In this document: piece by piece, positions 51,354 through 59,455 of the stretch
Position numbering within the stretch: the stretch's first letter is position 1
Layout: each line of letters begins with the position of its first letter
NCBI RefSeq assembly: GCF_003703975.1
Contig: NZ_QTJY01000014.1
Location: forward strand, 62,001 to 126,000
Direction of reading: 5' to 3'
Origin: Larkinella soli
GTDB lineage: Bacteria > Bacteroidota > Bacteroidia > Cytophagales > Spirosomataceae
DNA length: 64,000 nt
Made by a program: the position numbers and the translations under genes
Notes under the pieces: model-generated
What the model was told of the DNA's origin: nothing
The model's database searches: none
Seen by the model: only the letters and a program-made list of their open reading frames with translations

Positions 51354-51914
51354 TTGGAAACGAAGTTGTATATCGATCGACATGTCGAATTAGTAGAAAG
51401 GTGTAAACAGGGCGACCGACGTGCTCAGTACGAGTTGTACAAGCATTACTCGAAGGCAATGTTCAACGTCTGTATGCGAATCCTCAACCACATTGGTGAG
51501 GCCGAGGACGTATTGCAGGAGGCCTTTCTGGACGCTTTCAACAATCTGCAGACTTTCCGGAATCAATCGACGTTCGGTGCCTGGCTGAAGCAGATCGTCG
51601 TCCACCGGGCCATCAATCACCTCCGCGGACGCAGGGTGCAATGGGTCGATATCGATTCGTATCGACCGGGCGAAGACGACGGCCTGGACATGGCCGACGC
51701 CGAACCGTACGACGAGGAAGGAGTTCAACTGGAAGTGGATCGGGTCCGGCGGGCCATGCAAAACCTGCCGGAAGGGTACCGGGTAGTTCTGTCGCTGTAC
51801 CTGTTCGAAGGCTACGATCATGAGGAAATCGGCGCCGTTCTCGGAATCAGCGAAACCACCTCCCGGACGCAGTACATGCGGGCCAAGAAACGGTTGCTGG
51901 AAATGTTGAAATAA
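51354..51914 (+). CDS. ECF RNA polymerase sigma-70 factor
   Basis: A 186-residue sigma factor. Sigma region 2 (about 15-80) has YELYKHYSKAMFNVCMRILNHIGEAEDVLQEAFLDAFNNL. Region 4 (about 125-180) has LPEGYRVVLSLYLFEGYDHEEIGAVLGISETTSRTQYMRAKKRLLEML. No in-frame ATG precedes region 2, so the TTG at 51354 (METKLYIDRH) is the likely start. It heads an operon with a predicted anti-sigma factor and an exported effector, and it may control a cell-surface or stress response. Confidence 0.93.
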   Translation: METKLYIDRHVELVERCKQGDRRAQYELYKHYSKAMFNVCMRILNHIGEAEDVLQEAFLDAFNNLQTFRNQSTFGAWLKQIVVHRAINHLRGRRVQWVDIDSYRPGEDDGLDMADAEPYDEEGVQLEVDRVRRAMQNLPEGYRVVLSLYLFEGYDHEEIGAVLGISETTSRTQYMRAKKRLLEMLK

Positions 51915-52071
51915 GTTTAATACGCGTGTGCCGAAAGGCGAAATAATTGAATTGCTGAATGACGGTTCGCTGTTGCGACGGTTCGCCGTTGCGATTGAAT
52001 AATCGATGGAAGGTTGCCTTCGGGCGCCGGAAGATCCCTTCATTCACCGGTTCGAAAATAGAATGTAACCA

Positions 52072-52647
52072 ATGATGAAAGACAAACTGGAACGATTTGT
52101 CCGGGATAACCGGGAAGACTTCGATGCATTTGAGCCTCGTGCGGATTTATGGAAGGAGTTGGAAAAAGGGCTTGGGCATAAAGAGCGCCCGTTGTGGCTG
52201 GGTTCGGCATGGACCGGCCTGAATACATCCCGTCGCATGGTCTGGCAGATTGCCGCAACGATTGCACTGGTGATCGGCCTGGGTGGTTTCTGGTACTTTA
52301 AGTATAACTACGGCATCACCGAACAACCGGACGTGATGGCCGTCAACCCGACCTACGCCCGGACGGTGACGCAGTATACCCGCCTGATCGAAGTGAAGCA
52401 GTCGGAATTGAAAACGCTTACCGAAAATAACCCTGCGCTCTACCAGCAGTTTGCAACTGATCTGGAACGACTGGAGAAAAGCTACCAGAACCTGCGGATG
52501 GAGCTTCCGAAGACTCCCAATCAGGAAGTGCTGATCCAGGCGATGGTACAGAATCTGCAAACGCAGATCGACCTGCTCAACCAGCAGTTGATGATTATCC
52601 AACGCATCAAGCAACAAAGAAATGGACCGAATAAAGAACTTGTTTAA
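52072..52647 (+). CDS. Probable anti-sigma factor (single-pass membrane protein)
   Basis: A 191-residue protein. The N-terminal cytoplasmic part (about 1-55; KLERFVRDNREDFDAFEPRADLWKELEKGLG) resembles the sigma-binding start of Bacteroidota anti-sigma factors. One membrane helix follows (about 57-77) and the C-terminal periplasmic part is a long helical/coiled-coil region (about 100-185). It is encoded 157 bases after the ECF sigma gene and overlaps the next gene by 26 bases. It should hold the sigma factor inactive until an envelope signal; the assignment rests on position and topology. Confidence 0.75.
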   Translation: MMKDKLERFVRDNREDFDAFEPRADLWKELEKGLGHKERPLWLGSAWTGLNTSRRMVWQIAATIALVIGLGGFWYFKYNYGITEQPDVMAVNPTYARTVTQYTRLIEVKQSELKTLTENNPALYQQFATDLERLEKSYQNLRMELPKTPNQEVLIQAMVQNLQTQIDLLNQQLMIIQRIKQQRNGPNKELV

Positions 52648-53689
52648 CGTGCTGATCGTCGGCTTTCTGTCGGTCGGTTTCCTTCGGGCCGAAGATATTT
52701 CGGCCGCCGAACGGAAAAAGACCATCGTGAAGGTCTACGACGTCAGTCAGAAAGACAATCTGGTGATTGAAAACCAGTTTGGGAATGTGAATATCAATCT
52801 GTGGAGCCGCGACGAAATCCGGGTAGACATTACCATCACGGCCAACTCCAGCTCCGACGAACGGGTGCAGCGGTTTCTCGACGCCGTCGAGATCATCGAA
52901 AAGCGGAACGGTGACCAGATCATGCTGAAAACCCAGATCGAGCGGAACGGCATGGGCCAGAACGGCAACTGGATCATCAACAAGAACAAGGACGGCGAAA
53001 AGAACTTCGTCCAGATCGACTACCAGGTTTCGATGCCCAAAGGCAACGCCCTGACGGTCAAAAACTCCTTCGGAAATACGACGATTCCGACCTTCCGCGC
53101 CCCGTTGACCGTCAACAACCAGTACGGTAACTTCTACGCCACCGAACTCGTCGGCAGCCAGAATACCATCGACGTGCGGTTCGGGAAGGCCGAAATCCGG
53201 CAGATCGAGAACGGAAAGCTCAATATTCAATACTCGAAGCTGCAACTCGACAAGGCCAATGTGCTGAATCTGAACAACCAGTTCGGCGCCCTCAAGATCG
53301 GGGAAGTGAACGTCCTGGACGGCAACATCGGCTACTCCGGCGCCCTCATCGGCCTGCTGAAAGAATCCTGCCGGATGAAGCTCAATTTCTCCGGCAGCTT
53401 CAAGATCGAACAGATGAACAAATCGGCCGACAACGTCGATATTCAGGCGAATTATTCCTCGGTGGTATTGCCGATCGCGGAGAGCAGCGACGCCAACTTC
53501 GACGTTACGGTAAGCTACGGCGGCTTCAAATATCCATCAGACCCCCGGTTTGTCCTGACCGCCCAGCCGGCGGAGGATGATAACCGCCACGGTCCGAAGT
53601 TTACGAAGCAATACAGCGGAAAGATGGGCAAAGGAAACGGAACCAAAGTCCGGGTCGTGGCCACCTTCGGCGATGTGAAATTTCAATAA
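52622..53689 (+). CDS. Exported DUF4097-like beta-helix protein of the ECF operon
   Basis: A 355-residue exported protein starting within the last 26 bases of the anti-sigma gene. A signal-like hydrophobic start (about 7-23) precedes a repetitive beta-rich region. It repeats N-x-F/Y-G-N/A-x-x-I/L: ENQFGNVNINLW, KNSFGNTTIPTF, NNQYGNFYATEL and NNQFGALKIGEV, the pattern of DUF4097-type adhesin-like solenoids. Cofolding of expression with the sigma / anti-sigma pair suggests an envelope-stress or surface role. No enzyme motif is visible. A hairpin terminator follows. Confidence 0.78.
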   Translation: MDRIKNLFNVLIVGFLSVGFLRAEDISAAERKKTIVKVYDVSQKDNLVIENQFGNVNINLWSRDEIRVDITITANSSSDERVQRFLDAVEIIEKRNGDQIMLKTQIERNGMGQNGNWIINKNKDGEKNFVQIDYQVSMPKGNALTVKNSFGNTTIPTFRAPLTVNNQYGNFYATELVGSQNTIDVRFGKAEIRQIENGKLNIQYSKLQLDKANVLNLNNQFGALKIGEVNVLDGNIGYSGALIGLLKESCRMKLNFSGSFKIEQMNKSADNVDIQANYSSVVLPIAESSDANFDVTVSYGGFKYPSDPRFVLTAQPAEDDNRHGPKFTKQYSGKMGKGNGTKVRVVATFGDVKFQ

Positions 53690-53694
53690 TCGAC

Positions 53695-53722
53695 TCCCGC
53701 ACCGCTTCCGGGCGGTGCGGGA
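53695..53722. terminator. Convergent hairpin terminator
   Basis: Stem TCCCGCACCGC (53695-53705) with GCGGTGCGGGA (53712-53722) and a 6-base loop. It lies between the ECF operon end and the converging DUF985 gene. No long T-run. Confidence 0.6.
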
Positions 53723-53726
53723 CCAT

Positions 53727-54224
53727 TTACGTCAGCAGCCCGATCACCTCGCTGCACTGCGGGTAGCTTTTCAGCAGTTCCTCCCGCTTCCCAAGTTCAA
53801 AATCGGCAAAGTCAAATCCGGGTGCAACCGTACAGCCTACCAGCGAATAGGCGCTTTCGTCGGCCGGTTTGGAACCGAACCAGCATCCGGCCGGCACGAC
53901 GGCCTGAAACACCTCTCCCCGGTCCGGGTTGCTGCCCAGCCGGATCGTCTCCAGCCTTCCTTCCCGATCGATCACGTACACGTTCAGCGGCCCTCCGGCG
54001 TAAAAGTGCCACATTTCATCGGACTGAATCCGGTGGAGGGCCGAGAAATGGTGGTTTTCCAGCAGAAAATAAATGCCGGTGCCGAACCGGCGGTCGCCGG
54101 AAAAACGGGCGGGCAGCGCCGGCTGCGGGATGATTTCGGGCGAGCGGTAGGTTTCGACGTAAAAACCGCCTTCCGGGTGCGGCTGCATCCGGTATTTCTC
54201 AATCCAGTACGATGCCGGTTTCAT
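53727..54224 (-). CDS. DUF985 / Cupin_5-family protein
   Basis: A 165-residue cupin. The opening KYRMQPHPEGGFYVETYRS and the central FLLENHHFSALHRIQSDEMWHFYAGGPLNVYVID are diagnostic of DUF985; the His/Glu cluster (HHFSALHRIQSDEMWHF) can bind a metal. VAPGFDFADFELGKREEL closes the domain. Homologues are found in all kingdoms, some proposed to bind nucleotide-sugars, but the role is unsettled. Its ATG overlaps the recF stop by 4 bases, so the two are coupled. Confidence 0.9.
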   Translation of the reverse strand: MKPASYWIEKYRMQPHPEGGFYVETYRSPEIIPQPALPARFSGDRRFGTGIYFLLENHHFSALHRIQSDEMWHFYAGGPLNVYVIDREGRLETIRLGSNPDRGEVFQAVVPAGCWFGSKPADESAYSLVGCTVAPGFDFADFELGKREELLKSYPQCSEVIGLLT

Positions 54225-55321
54225 GAGGGGTCTGCGAAAGATTCGGTATGATGATAGGCGACCTCCGACTTCACGGCAGCCAGCAGGTCGCGGGTGCGTT
54301 CGGGCCGGGCGTCGGTGATGAAAATCTGCCCGAAGGTATGATGTTCCATCAGCTCGATCAGCTTGCCGATGCGCCGGTCGTCGAGTTTATCGAAGATATC
54401 GTCGAGCAGCAGCAGCGGCTTGAGGTCTTTTTCGGCCTGTAACTGCTCGAACTGCGCCAGCTTCAGGGCGATCACGAACGTTTTCTGCTGCCCCTGCGAC
54501 CCGAATTTCTTCAGCGCGACGCCGTTGGCTTCAAACACGAAATCGTCCTTATGAACGCCCTTGCCGGTGCGCTGCAGCTGAATGTCCCGCTGTCGGTTGC
54601 GCCGGAAATCCCGCGGAAACTCCTCATTGGCGACATCCGACTCGTAAATAATATCGACGGCCTCGCGGGCATCGCTCAGATAGGCATAATGCTTCTGAAC
54701 GATCGGCAGAAACTCCCCGACGAACGACGTCCGTCGCTGGTGAATCCGCTGCGCCAGCTGGAGCAGGGGCTCGTTGTAGGTTTCCAGAAGTTCTTCATCG
54801 AGGTAATTTCGCTCCGCGAAGATTTTCAGCAGCCCGTTCCGCTGTTTCAGAATCTGCTGATACATCAGGTAATCGCGCAGGTAGTCGGCATCCAGCTGGG
54901 AGAGAACCCCGTCGAAAAAGTGCCGGCGCTCCTCGCTGTGCTCCCGAACCAAGTCCGTATCGTTCGGGGCCAGCAGCACCACCGGAAACCGCCCGATGTG
55001 GTCGCTGATACGCTCATACGGTTTTTTGTCGGAGAGCAGCACCTTGCGCTGGCCGCGCTGCAGACTACAGGTAATCTGGGTCGGTTTGTTACCGTTTTTG
55101 AAGACTCCGTCGATAATAAAGAAATCGGCCTGATGTGAAATGCTGAGGGCGTCCTGATTATGAAAGGCGCTCTTACTCAGCGACAAAAAATAGATGGCAT
55201 CCAGTAGATTGGTCTTTCCGCTTCCATTGGGTCCGATGATGCAGTTAATCTGTTCGCTAAACGTAAAACTTCCCTCCTCGTAGTTCTTGAAGTTGGTCAG
55301 CCTGAGTTTTTCCAAATGCAT
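54221..55321 (-). CDS. recF: DNA replication and repair protein RecF
   Basis: A 366-residue SMC-like ATPase of gap repair. Walker A IIGPNGSGKTNLLDAIYFLS (about 29-48), the signature LKKFGSQGQQKTFVIALKLAQ (about 270-290) and Walker B PLLLLDDIFDKLDDRR are all in order. RecF loads RecA at single-strand gaps with RecO and RecR. It lies outside a dnaA/gyrB context here. Coupled to the DUF985 gene downstream. Confidence 0.95.
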   Translation of the reverse strand: MHLEKLRLTNFKNYEEGSFTFSEQINCIIGPNGSGKTNLLDAIYFLSLSKSAFHNQDALSISHQADFFIIDGVFKNGNKPTQITCSLQRGQRKVLLSDKKPYERISDHIGRFPVVLLAPNDTDLVREHSEERRHFFDGVLSQLDADYLRDYLMYQQILKQRNGLLKIFAERNYLDEELLETYNEPLLQLAQRIHQRRTSFVGEFLPIVQKHYAYLSDAREAVDIIYESDVANEEFPRDFRRNRQRDIQLQRTGKGVHKDDFVFEANGVALKKFGSQGQQKTFVIALKLAQFEQLQAEKDLKPLLLLDDIFDKLDDRRIGKLIELMEHHTFGQIFITDARPERTRDLLAAVKSEVAYHHTESFADPS

Positions 55322-55515
55322 CGATATGGTTGTTAGCGGGAATTGCGTATTTTCGCGGCAGCGTGGCGAACCCGGCCCCTCAAACCCGGTCGGATGTTCC
55401 GCGCTTTAAAGCAACAAAGATAGAGGTCGTTTGTTACTTAATGACCGGCTATCGTGGTTGTTCAGCGATTTCCGTTTGTAATCGGTTACTCCTTGTTTTA
55501 CGCCCAACGAACTAT

Positions 55516-56559
55516 ATGGCAAGTGTAAAGGAAAAATCTAAGCCGGGCGACGCTTCGCCAGCCGCAGCAAAGACCAAGCACCCGAAGGAGCGCTACCTGT
55601 ACTGGTACGAATCCATGCTGCTCCAGCGCAAATTTGAAGAAAAAGCCGGTCAGCTCTACGGCCAGCAGAAGATCCGGGGATTTTGTCACCTCTATATCGG
55701 GCAGGAAGCCTGCTCCTCCGGGTCCGTATCGGCCCTGACCAAAGATGACAAATGGATTACGGCCTACCGCGATCACGGCATTCCGCTGGCGCTGGGCAGC
55801 GATCCGAAAGCCGTCATGGCCGAACTGTTTGCCAAACAGACCGGCTCCTCCAAGGGAAAAGGCGGCTCGATGCACATTTTCGATAAGTCGGTCAATTTCA
55901 TGGGCGGACATGGTATCGTCGGCGCACAGATTCCGCTGGGTGCCGGGGTTGCCTTCGCCGAAAAATACAACAAGACGAAAAACCTCTGCATGTGTTTCAT
56001 GGGCGACGGTGCGGTCCGGCAGGGTGCCTTCCATGAGACGCTGAACATGGCGATGACCTGGAAGCTGCCGGTCATCTTCGTCATCGAAAACAACGGCTAT
56101 GCGATGGGTACCTCGGTGTCCCGCACGTCGAACGTAACCGACCTGTACACGCTGGGTGAAGCCTACGACATGCCGTCCGAACCGGTCGACGCCATGGACG
56201 TGGAGGCCGTTCATGAAGCCGTAAGCCGGGCCGCCGAGCGTGCCCGCAACGGCGAGGGCCCGACCCTGCTGGAATTCCGTACCTACCGCTACCGGGGCCA
56301 CTCCATGTCGGACCCGCAGAAGTACCGGACCAAAGAGGAACTGGAGCAATACAAACAGCGCGACCCGGTCGAGAACGTCCGCGCCCGGATTCTGGACCAG
56401 AAGCTGGCCACCGAAGAGGACCTGGCGGCTATCGACCAGAAAATAAAGGCCATCGTGGAAGAGTCGGTGAAGTTTGCCGAGGAATCTCCCTATCCGTCGC
56501 CGGACGAAGCGTTCAAGGACGTCTATATGCAGAAAGATTACCCGTTCATTTCGGAATAA
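55516..56559 (+). CDS. pdhA: Pyruvate dehydrogenase E1 component, alpha subunit
   Basis: A 347-residue subunit from ATG 55516; the frame is open further upstream but without conserved sequence. Key regions: YESMLLQRKFEEKAGQLYGQ, GFCHLYIGQEA, YRDHGIPLALG, GKGGSMHIF, and the TPP/Mg site GDGAVRQGAFHETLNMA with VIENNGYAMGTS. The phosphorylation-loop-like RYRGHSMSDPQKYR follows. It decarboxylates pyruvate with thiamine diphosphate in the PDH complex. The beta subunit and E2 are not in the window. Confidence 0.93.
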   Translation: MASVKEKSKPGDASPAAAKTKHPKERYLYWYESMLLQRKFEEKAGQLYGQQKIRGFCHLYIGQEACSSGSVSALTKDDKWITAYRDHGIPLALGSDPKAVMAELFAKQTGSSKGKGGSMHIFDKSVNFMGGHGIVGAQIPLGAGVAFAEKYNKTKNLCMCFMGDGAVRQGAFHETLNMAMTWKLPVIFVIENNGYAMGTSVSRTSNVTDLYTLGEAYDMPSEPVDAMDVEAVHEAVSRAAERARNGEGPTLLEFRTYRYRGHSMSDPQKYRTKEELEQYKQRDPVENVRARILDQKLATEEDLAAIDQKIKAIVEESVKFAEESPYPSPDEAFKDVYMQKDYPFISE

Positions 56560-56662
56560 GCCGGGACGGAGTCCTGTTTCGTCCTGCAAATTTTCCCGGT
56601 TATTCTTTCTATTGTACAGAAAATCACTAATTTTGCAGTCCGAAATTTTGTAAATATTTCAA

Positions 56663-57364
56663 ATGAGTAAGACAAACACAGGCTCCAAACTGGAGTTTCT
56701 GGAAGACCCGGCCGCACTGGCCGGAAAGTTGGGGAAGGCGGAGCTGTTTTTCGAGAAAAACCGGAATCTCATTCTGGGCGTTCTGGGTGCCCTCGTTCTG
56801 GCGGTGGTCGGCTTTTTCGGCTATCGCTACTGGGTCGGCAGCCAGGACCAGGAAGCACAGACGGCCATGTTCCCCTCCGTCTATGAATGGGAAGCCGACT
56901 CGCTGAAAAAAGCGCTCAGCGGCAACGGAGCCAATGAAGGCTTAGTGACGGTTGCCGACGAATACGGAGCCACTCCCGCCGGGAATCTGGCTGATTTTTA
57001 TGCCGGTGTCGCGCTGCTCAAGCAGGGAAAATATGATGATGCCATCGAACACCTGAAAGGGTTCAGCTCATCCGACCTGCTCGTTCAGGCCCGCGCCTAC
57101 GCGCTCGTGGGCGATGCCTATATGGAGAAGAAGGAATACGGCGAAGCGATCTCCTTCTATAAGAAAGCCGCCGATCACAAGCCGAACCAATACTTTTCGC
57201 CCTCGTATCTGATGAAACTGGCGGTGGCCTACGAACAGAATAAACAGGTTCAGGAAGCCGTCGATACGTATAATCAGATCATCGAGAAATATCCGAATGC
57301 CGCTGAAGTGGCGAACGCCAAGAAGTATAAATCCGCTCTGGAAAGTACGGTTGGCGAGTCATAA
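56663..57364 (+). CDS. Membrane-anchored TPR protein (YfgM-like)
   Basis: A 233-residue protein with a cytoplasmic N-terminus, one membrane helix (about 36-56) and a helical C-terminal domain. The TPR-like repeats include AGNLADFYAGVALLKQGKYDDAIEHLKGFSS, AYALVGDAYMEKKEYGEAISFYKKAADHKP and LMKLAVAYEQNKQVQEAVDTYNQIIEKYPNAAE. It resembles the YfgM group of periplasmic chaperone partners. It commonly precedes ribH in Bacteroidota; a terminator at 57389-57420 separates them here. Confidence 0.85.
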   Translation: MSKTNTGSKLEFLEDPAALAGKLGKAELFFEKNRNLILGVLGALVLAVVGFFGYRYWVGSQDQEAQTAMFPSVYEWEADSLKKALSGNGANEGLVTVADEYGATPAGNLADFYAGVALLKQGKYDDAIEHLKGFSSSDLLVQARAYALVGDAYMEKKEYGEAISFYKKAADHKPNQYFSPSYLMKLAVAYEQNKQVQEAVDTYNQIIEKYPNAAEVANAKKYKSALESTVGES

Positions 57365-57388
57365 GCATATCTGAATCAAACCAGTGCG

Positions 57389-57420
57389 AAAGGACAAAGC
57401 CGACCGGGGTTTTGTCCTTT
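57389..57420 (+). terminator. Hairpin terminator or attenuator before ribH
   Basis: Stem AAAGGACAAA (57389-57398) with TTTGTCCTTT (57411-57420), followed by TATTTTG. It lies between the TPR gene and ribH (ATG 57450). Confidence 0.7.
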
Positions 57421-57449
57421 TATTTTGTAAATACTTCAACCAGAAACCG

Positions 57450-57950
57450 ATGGCTACCGAGCTGAAGAACCTGAGCGTCTTTTCCACCGATAACCTGCCC
57501 GATATCAGCGGCCGGCGATTTGCCCTCGTCGTGGCCGAATGGAACACCGAAGTAACCGAGGCCCTCTTCGAAGGCGCCTATCAGACGCTCGTCCAGTACG
57601 GCGCCAGAAAGGAAAACATCGTGCGGGGCAACGTGCCGGGCAGTTTCGAACTGACGCTCGGTGCCCAGTGGTTCGCCCAGCGCGACGACATCGACGCCGT
57701 CATTGCGCTCGGCTGCGTCATCCAGGGTGAAACCAAACACAACGATTACATCAACCACGCCGTTGCCCAGGGACTGACGAACGTGGGACTGAAGACGGGA
57801 AAACCGGTCATCTTCGGCGTCCTGACGCCCAACACCCAGCAGCAGGCCCTCGACCGCGCGGGCGGCATCCACGGCAACAAAGGCGACGAAGCCGCCATGA
57901 CCGCCATCAAGATGCTCGGCCTGCAAAAACAGGTATACAGCTTTAAGTAA
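57450..57950 (+). CDS. ribH: 6,7-dimethyl-8-ribityllumazine synthase
   Basis: A 166-residue enzyme from ATG 57450. It condenses 5-amino-6-ribitylaminouracil with 3,4-dihydroxybutanone phosphate in riboflavin synthesis. Conserved segments: RFALVVAEWNTEVTEALFEGA, the VPGSFELTLGAQWFA pocket, ALGCVIQGETKHNDYINHAV with the catalytic His, PVIFGVLTPNTQQQALDRAGG and KGDEAA. No FMN riboswitch is seen upstream. The stop codon is the first base of an 18-bp repeat arm that extends into the gap. Confidence 0.95.
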   Translation: MATELKNLSVFSTDNLPDISGRRFALVVAEWNTEVTEALFEGAYQTLVQYGARKENIVRGNVPGSFELTLGAQWFAQRDDIDAVIALGCVIQGETKHNDYINHAVAQGLTNVGLKTGKPVIFGVLTPNTQQQALDRAGGIHGNKGDEAAMTAIKMLGLQKQVYSFK

Positions 57951-58104
57951 ATTGTTGAGTTGTTGAGTGATTGAATTGTTGAATGTGCGTTGCCAATCCT
58001 GCACTGCGGAGCCCATCCAACAAATCAACAATTCAACAACTCAACAATTTCACTTCTGCGGAGCGCATTCAATCATTCAATTATTCAACCATTCAATTAT
58101 TCCC
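57949..58104. repeat. Arrays of degenerate octamers forming a large inverted repeat
   Basis: Left array: TTGTTGAG, TTGTTGAG, TGATTGAA, TTGTTGAA from 57952. Middle array: AACAAATC, AACAATTC, AACAACTC, AACAATTT ending at 58050. Right array: ATTCAATC, ATTCAATT, ATTCAACC, ATTCAATT ending near 58100. Arm 57949-57966 (18 bases) is exactly complementary to 58033-58050. The 9-mer CTGCGGAGC occurs twice in the spacers. It fills the whole ribH-lysC gap and reaches into the ribH stop codon. Confidence 0.75.
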
Positions 58105-58109
58105 AATTC

Positions 58110-59444
58110 ATGCAAGTCTGGAAATTTGGCGGAACATCCGTGGGCAAGCCTGAGCGCATGCACTCCATTCGCAACCTGATTACGGCCGACAACGGTCAGA
58201 AAATCATTGTCCTGTCGGCGCTGTCGGGTACGACCAACGCGCTGCTGTCGATTGCCGAATCGCTGAAAGCGAATCAGGCCGACGAAGCGGTTGAGAAAAT
58301 GGAGCATCTGAAGGCACACTATGACACGTTCGTCCGGGAACTGTACAAAACCTCGGAAGGGCTGGCGAAGGGGCAGCAGATCATCGAAAACGAGTTCTCG
58401 TTCATTCGCTCGCTGACCCGCATCAGGCCGTTCACGCTGAAACAGGAGAAAGAACTGGTTGCCGAAGGAGAGCTGCTGAGTACGCAGATGTTCCAGGCGT
58501 ATCTGGAGGAAGCCGGCGAAGCCTCGATCCTGCTGCCCGCGCTGGAGTTCATGCGGATCGACGCCGACGGCGAGCCGGAACTGGACTTCATCGAGCGCAA
58601 GCTGCGCGAAATGCTCCGGGCCCATCTGGACAAGAAGCTGATTGTGACGCAGGGCTTCATTTGCCGCAACCCGCGCGGTGAGGTCGACAACCTGAAGCGG
58701 GGCGGCTCCGACTATACGGCTTCCCTGATCGGCGGGGCCATCCGGGCCGACGAAATTCAGATCTGGACCGACATCGACGGCATGCACAACAACGACCCGC
58801 GCATCGTGAAGCGGACGTTCCCGATCCGGGAGCTGACCTTTGAGGAAGCCGCCGAACTGGCCTATTTCGGAGCGAAAATCCTGCACCCGTCCACGATCAC
58901 CCCGGCCAAGCTGTACGGCGTACCGGTCCGGCTGAAAAACACGATGGACCCCGACGCCCCCGGCACGCTGATCGCCACCAAAACCAGCGATCAGGTGTTC
59001 AAGGCCGTGGCCGCCAAAGACGGCATCACGGCCCTCTACATCCACTCGCTGCGGATGCTGAACGCCTACGGATTCCTGCGCCGGATTTTCGAGGTATTCG
59101 AGAAATACAAGACGCCCGTCGACCTGATCACCACCTCGGAGGTGTCGGTGTCCGTCACCGTCGATAATACCGAGAACGTGCCGCTGATCATGAACGAACT
59201 CCGCACGTTCTGCGACCTGGAAGAACCGGACTACGACCAGACCATCATCTGCATCGTCGGTAACTTCAGCGCCGACAACGCCGGTATTGCGCTTCAGGTG
59301 CTGAAAGCCCTGGAGGGCATTCCGATCCGGATGATCTCCTACGGCGGCACCGAGCACAACATTTCGCTGCTCGTCCACGGCCGTTACAAAGCCGAAGCCC
59401 TGAACGCCCTGAACGAAGGTCTGTTCGCCCTCAAGGAAGCTTAA
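58110..59444 (+). CDS. lysC: Aspartokinase
   Basis: A 444-residue monofunctional aspartate kinase from ATG 58110, just after the repeat arrays. It phosphorylates aspartate, the first step to lysine, threonine, methionine and diaminopimelate. The kinase signature KFGGTSVGKPERM opens the protein, with FICRNPRGEVDNLKRGGSDYTASLIG in the active site. Two ACT-type regulatory domains follow (about 300-440), including TTSEVSVSVTVDN. Feedback control by lysine or threonine is likely but not readable. serS follows 11 bases on. Confidence 0.95.
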   Translation: MQVWKFGGTSVGKPERMHSIRNLITADNGQKIIVLSALSGTTNALLSIAESLKANQADEAVEKMEHLKAHYDTFVRELYKTSEGLAKGQQIIENEFSFIRSLTRIRPFTLKQEKELVAEGELLSTQMFQAYLEEAGEASILLPALEFMRIDADGEPELDFIERKLREMLRAHLDKKLIVTQGFICRNPRGEVDNLKRGGSDYTASLIGGAIRADEIQIWTDIDGMHNNDPRIVKRTFPIRELTFEEAAELAYFGAKILHPSTITPAKLYGVPVRLKNTMDPDAPGTLIATKTSDQVFKAVAAKDGITALYIHSLRMLNAYGFLRRIFEVFEKYKTPVDLITTSEVSVSVTVDNTENVPLIMNELRTFCDLEEPDYDQTIICIVGNFSADNAGIALQVLKALEGIPIRMISYGGTEHNISLLVHGRYKAEALNALNEGLFALKEA

Positions 59445-59455
59445 CCGACATTCTC

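Noticed and set aside
57949-58104. CRISPR-like array
   Set aside because: Units are only 8 bp, degenerate and contiguous, without spacers; no cas genes.
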